Assembly: GCF_003201655.1 (NCBI RefSeq)
Contig: NZ_QJJU01000003.1
Location: 124,001-188,000 of the forward strand
Length of the DNA stretch: 64,000 bases
Direction of reading: 5' to 3'
DNA from: Mycolicibacterium moriokaense
Lineage (GTDB): Bacteria > Actinomycetota > Actinomycetes > Mycobacteriales > Mycobacteriaceae
The notes under the pieces are model-generated. The model was not told where the DNA came from and ran no database searches. It was given only the letters and a program-made list of their open reading frames with translations. The position numbers were made by a program, and so were the translations under genes. This document shows positions 62,415 to 64,000 of the stretch, in pieces (position 1 is the stretch's first letter; every line of letters begins with the position of its first letter).

Positions 62415-64000
62415 ACGGGCTCCAGGCGCCACTGGGCGCCACCGAGCAGTTCCAGGCGCCTTCCGTGGTGCTGTTCGACAGTGCCGCGGTGGCTGACGCT
62501 GACCACGACGCAGTCCGGCAGCGCGGTGCGCAGAGACCGATACAGGGCGAACTCCTGTCCCTCGTCCAGTGCCGAAGTGGACTCGTCGAGAAACACCGCC
62601 TTCGGTTTCGCCAGCAGCACACGCGCGAATGCGATGCGCTGCTGTTCGCCGGGCGAGAGCACCTTGGCCCAGTCGGCGACCTCGTCGAGACGACTTGAGA
62701 GATGACCGAGAGCCACCGTGTCGAGCGCGAACCCGATTGCCGCATCGTCGAATTCGCCCGCGACAGCCGGGTACGAGATCACCGACCGCAGGTCGCCGAG
62801 CGGCACGTATGGCATCTGCGACAGGAACAGGGTGTTGTCGGCCGGCCGCCGCAACGTGCCCGACGTGAACGGCCACAGCTGCGCGAGGCTGCGCAACAGT
62901 GTTGTCTTGCCCGAACCCGAGCCGCCGGTGATCACCATCGAGTCGCCAGGTGCCAACCGGACGTCGAGCGGGTCGACCAACCGCACCCCGTCGGGCCTGC
63001 GTACCTCGACCGCGTCGAGTTCGACCGAACCGTCGCTGCTGGGCAAAGCCGTCAAAATTGGTAATTCCCTTGCGGTTTCGTTGGCGTTGATCAGCCCGTC
63101 AAGACGAATGACGGCGGCGCGGTAGCTGGCGAACGAGTCGTAGACGGCACGGAAGAATGCCAGCGAGTCGTGCACCTGAAGGAACGCGCTCGCCGACTGG
63201 GTGACATCGCCGAACTGAATCTCGCCCGCGAACAAGCGGGGAGCCTGAACGACCGTTGGCAGCGGGCTGACGATCTGGTTCATCGCCTTGTTCCAGCCGA
63301 GGAACGCCAGGTTCCGTCGCACGAACGCGGTAGTTGGCGATGATCGCCGCGAACCTCGTCGTCAACTGGCCGCGTTCGGCGCGTTCACCGCGATAGAAGC
63401 CGACGGCCTCGCCGGCATCGCGCAGACGGATCAGCCCGTAGCGGCACGCGGCGTTGGTCAGCTCGTTGCGAAACGAGAGGCGGATCAGCGGGCGACCGAT
63501 CCAGAACGCGACGACCGTCGTGAATAACACGAACACGAGCGCCATCCAGAACAGCGCCTTCTCCACCGTCACCCCGAAGATCGTGAGCGGGCCCGCCAGC
63601 TTCCACAGAATCGGGGTGAACGACACGACCGAGACAATCGACGTGACCGCGCCGAATACCAGCGTCTGGGATGTGCCGACGGTCGGTGTGTTGGTTTCCG
63701 GTCCGGTGCCGTGGTGAAGATGTCGATGTCCTGCTGGATGCGCTGGTCCGGATTGTCGATCGGACTGTCGATGAAGCGTCCTCGGTAGTAGGCATCACCG
63801 TCGAGCCAGTCGCCGGTGAGCCGGTGGGTGAGCCACACCCGCCACCGGATGATGAATCGCTGCGTCAGGTACACGTCGAGCAGGCTGCGGGCGATGTGCG
63901 CGATGGCCACACCGACGTAAATCAGCATCGCCACCCAAAAGCCGTCAATGGCTGCGTCTTTCGCCGCCCCTTCACCCTCGAACGCGGCCTGAAGCGCCGA
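62411..64000 (-). pseudogene. BacA/SbmA-like ABC transporter, frameshifted, 5' end off window
   Basis: The minus strand encodes a membrane-ATPase fusion like mycobacterial Rv1819c (BacA): hydrophobic helices, then an ATPase with Walker A 'GGSGSGKT', signature '[11 protein letters not shown]' and Walker B 'VFLDEST'. Reading breaks twice. Near 63711 one base is missing (frame of 'DIDIFTT' shifts to '[10 protein letters not shown]'). Near 63331-63335 it shifts back ('IIANYR' to '[11 protein letters not shown]'). About 375 bp are out of phase between them. Either a degenerating gene or two sequence errors. The 5' part lies beyond 64000. Confidence 0.7.

Overview
The window reads as chromosomal DNA of a mycobacterium, most likely a fast-growing Mycolicibacterium-type species. 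It has high-GC coding bias and many GTG starts. Lineage markers include an antigen-85-type mycolyltransferase (11684-12682), a DUF732 secreted protein (15068-15433), F420-type enzymes (35081-35956, 56723-57163), a mycothiol-linked MDMPI-type domain protein (19966-20823), B-lectin/LysM proteins (54495-55825), many TetR regulators, a KstR-type operator (60395-60412) and a MIRU-like intergenic element (2935-2976). No rRNA, tRNA, CRISPR array, integrase or insertion sequence was seen.

Region 1-11.5 kb is a catabolic cluster. It holds the start of a cytochrome P450, three Rieske oxygenase alpha subunits, an acyl-CoA ligase, an NTF2-like protein, two adjacent MaoC-type hydratases, an enoyl-CoA hydratase, an aldehyde dehydrogenase, an AttH/CrtC-like protein, a methyltransferase and a TetR regulator. 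Together they suggest hydroxylation, CoA activation and beta-oxidation-like breakdown of a hydrophobic (steroid, terpenoid or aromatic) compound. Region 11.7-17.5 kb has cell-envelope and conserved mycobacterial genes: antigen 85, SRPBCC, SnoaL-like, DUF732, a GDSL hydrolase, an ankyrin protein and a small secreted protein.

Region 17.5-18.4 kb is gene-poor, with two very small ORFs (one encoding a His-Asp repeat peptide) and a decayed coding remnant. A TetR regulator and an MDMPI/SCP2-like protein follow. At 20.8-33.1 kb lies a TetR gene and a divergent, tightly coupled operon of about 11.5 kb. It encodes a peptide/opine-type ABC importer (fused double ATPase, two permeases, lipoprotein), a cysteine hydrolase, a metallo-beta-lactamase-fold hydrolase, allantoinase, a hydantoin/allantoin-racemase-like protein, allantoicase, an unrecognised protein and a 2-oxoglutarate/Fe(II)-type oxygenase. 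This is a ureide (allantoin or related compound) uptake and degradation system with unassigned components.

Region 33-48.7 kb is mixed. It includes a zinc-less reductase and Nudix hydrolase; an operon of Ser/Thr kinase, F420-type oxidoreductase and NTF2-like protein; a ferredoxin-reductase paired with a so-called metal-dependent hydrolase that carries a complete ferritin-like di-iron residue pattern; an acyltransferase; 4-alpha-glucanotransferase; a DAP-decarboxylase-like enzyme; TetR/SDR; and paired DUF202 and paired SMR membrane proteins. Region 48.8-64 kb has a carboxylesterase, a membrane di-iron hydroxylase, a KhtTU-like K+/H+ antiporter pair, an amino-acid-oxidase-like flavoprotein, the tandem lectin-LysM genes, a secreted serine protease, a Ddn-like protein divergent from TetR, a RecB/Cas4-like protein, an ArsR/SRPBCC pair, a KstR-boxed VOC/flavoprotein operon, and a BacA-type ABC transporter interrupted by two frameshifts that runs off the window.

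Two layout traits recur. Genes are heavily coupled by ATGA/GTGA/TGATG overlaps. Of twelve convergent gene pairs, six end on a single shared CTAG in which both genes have TAG stops.
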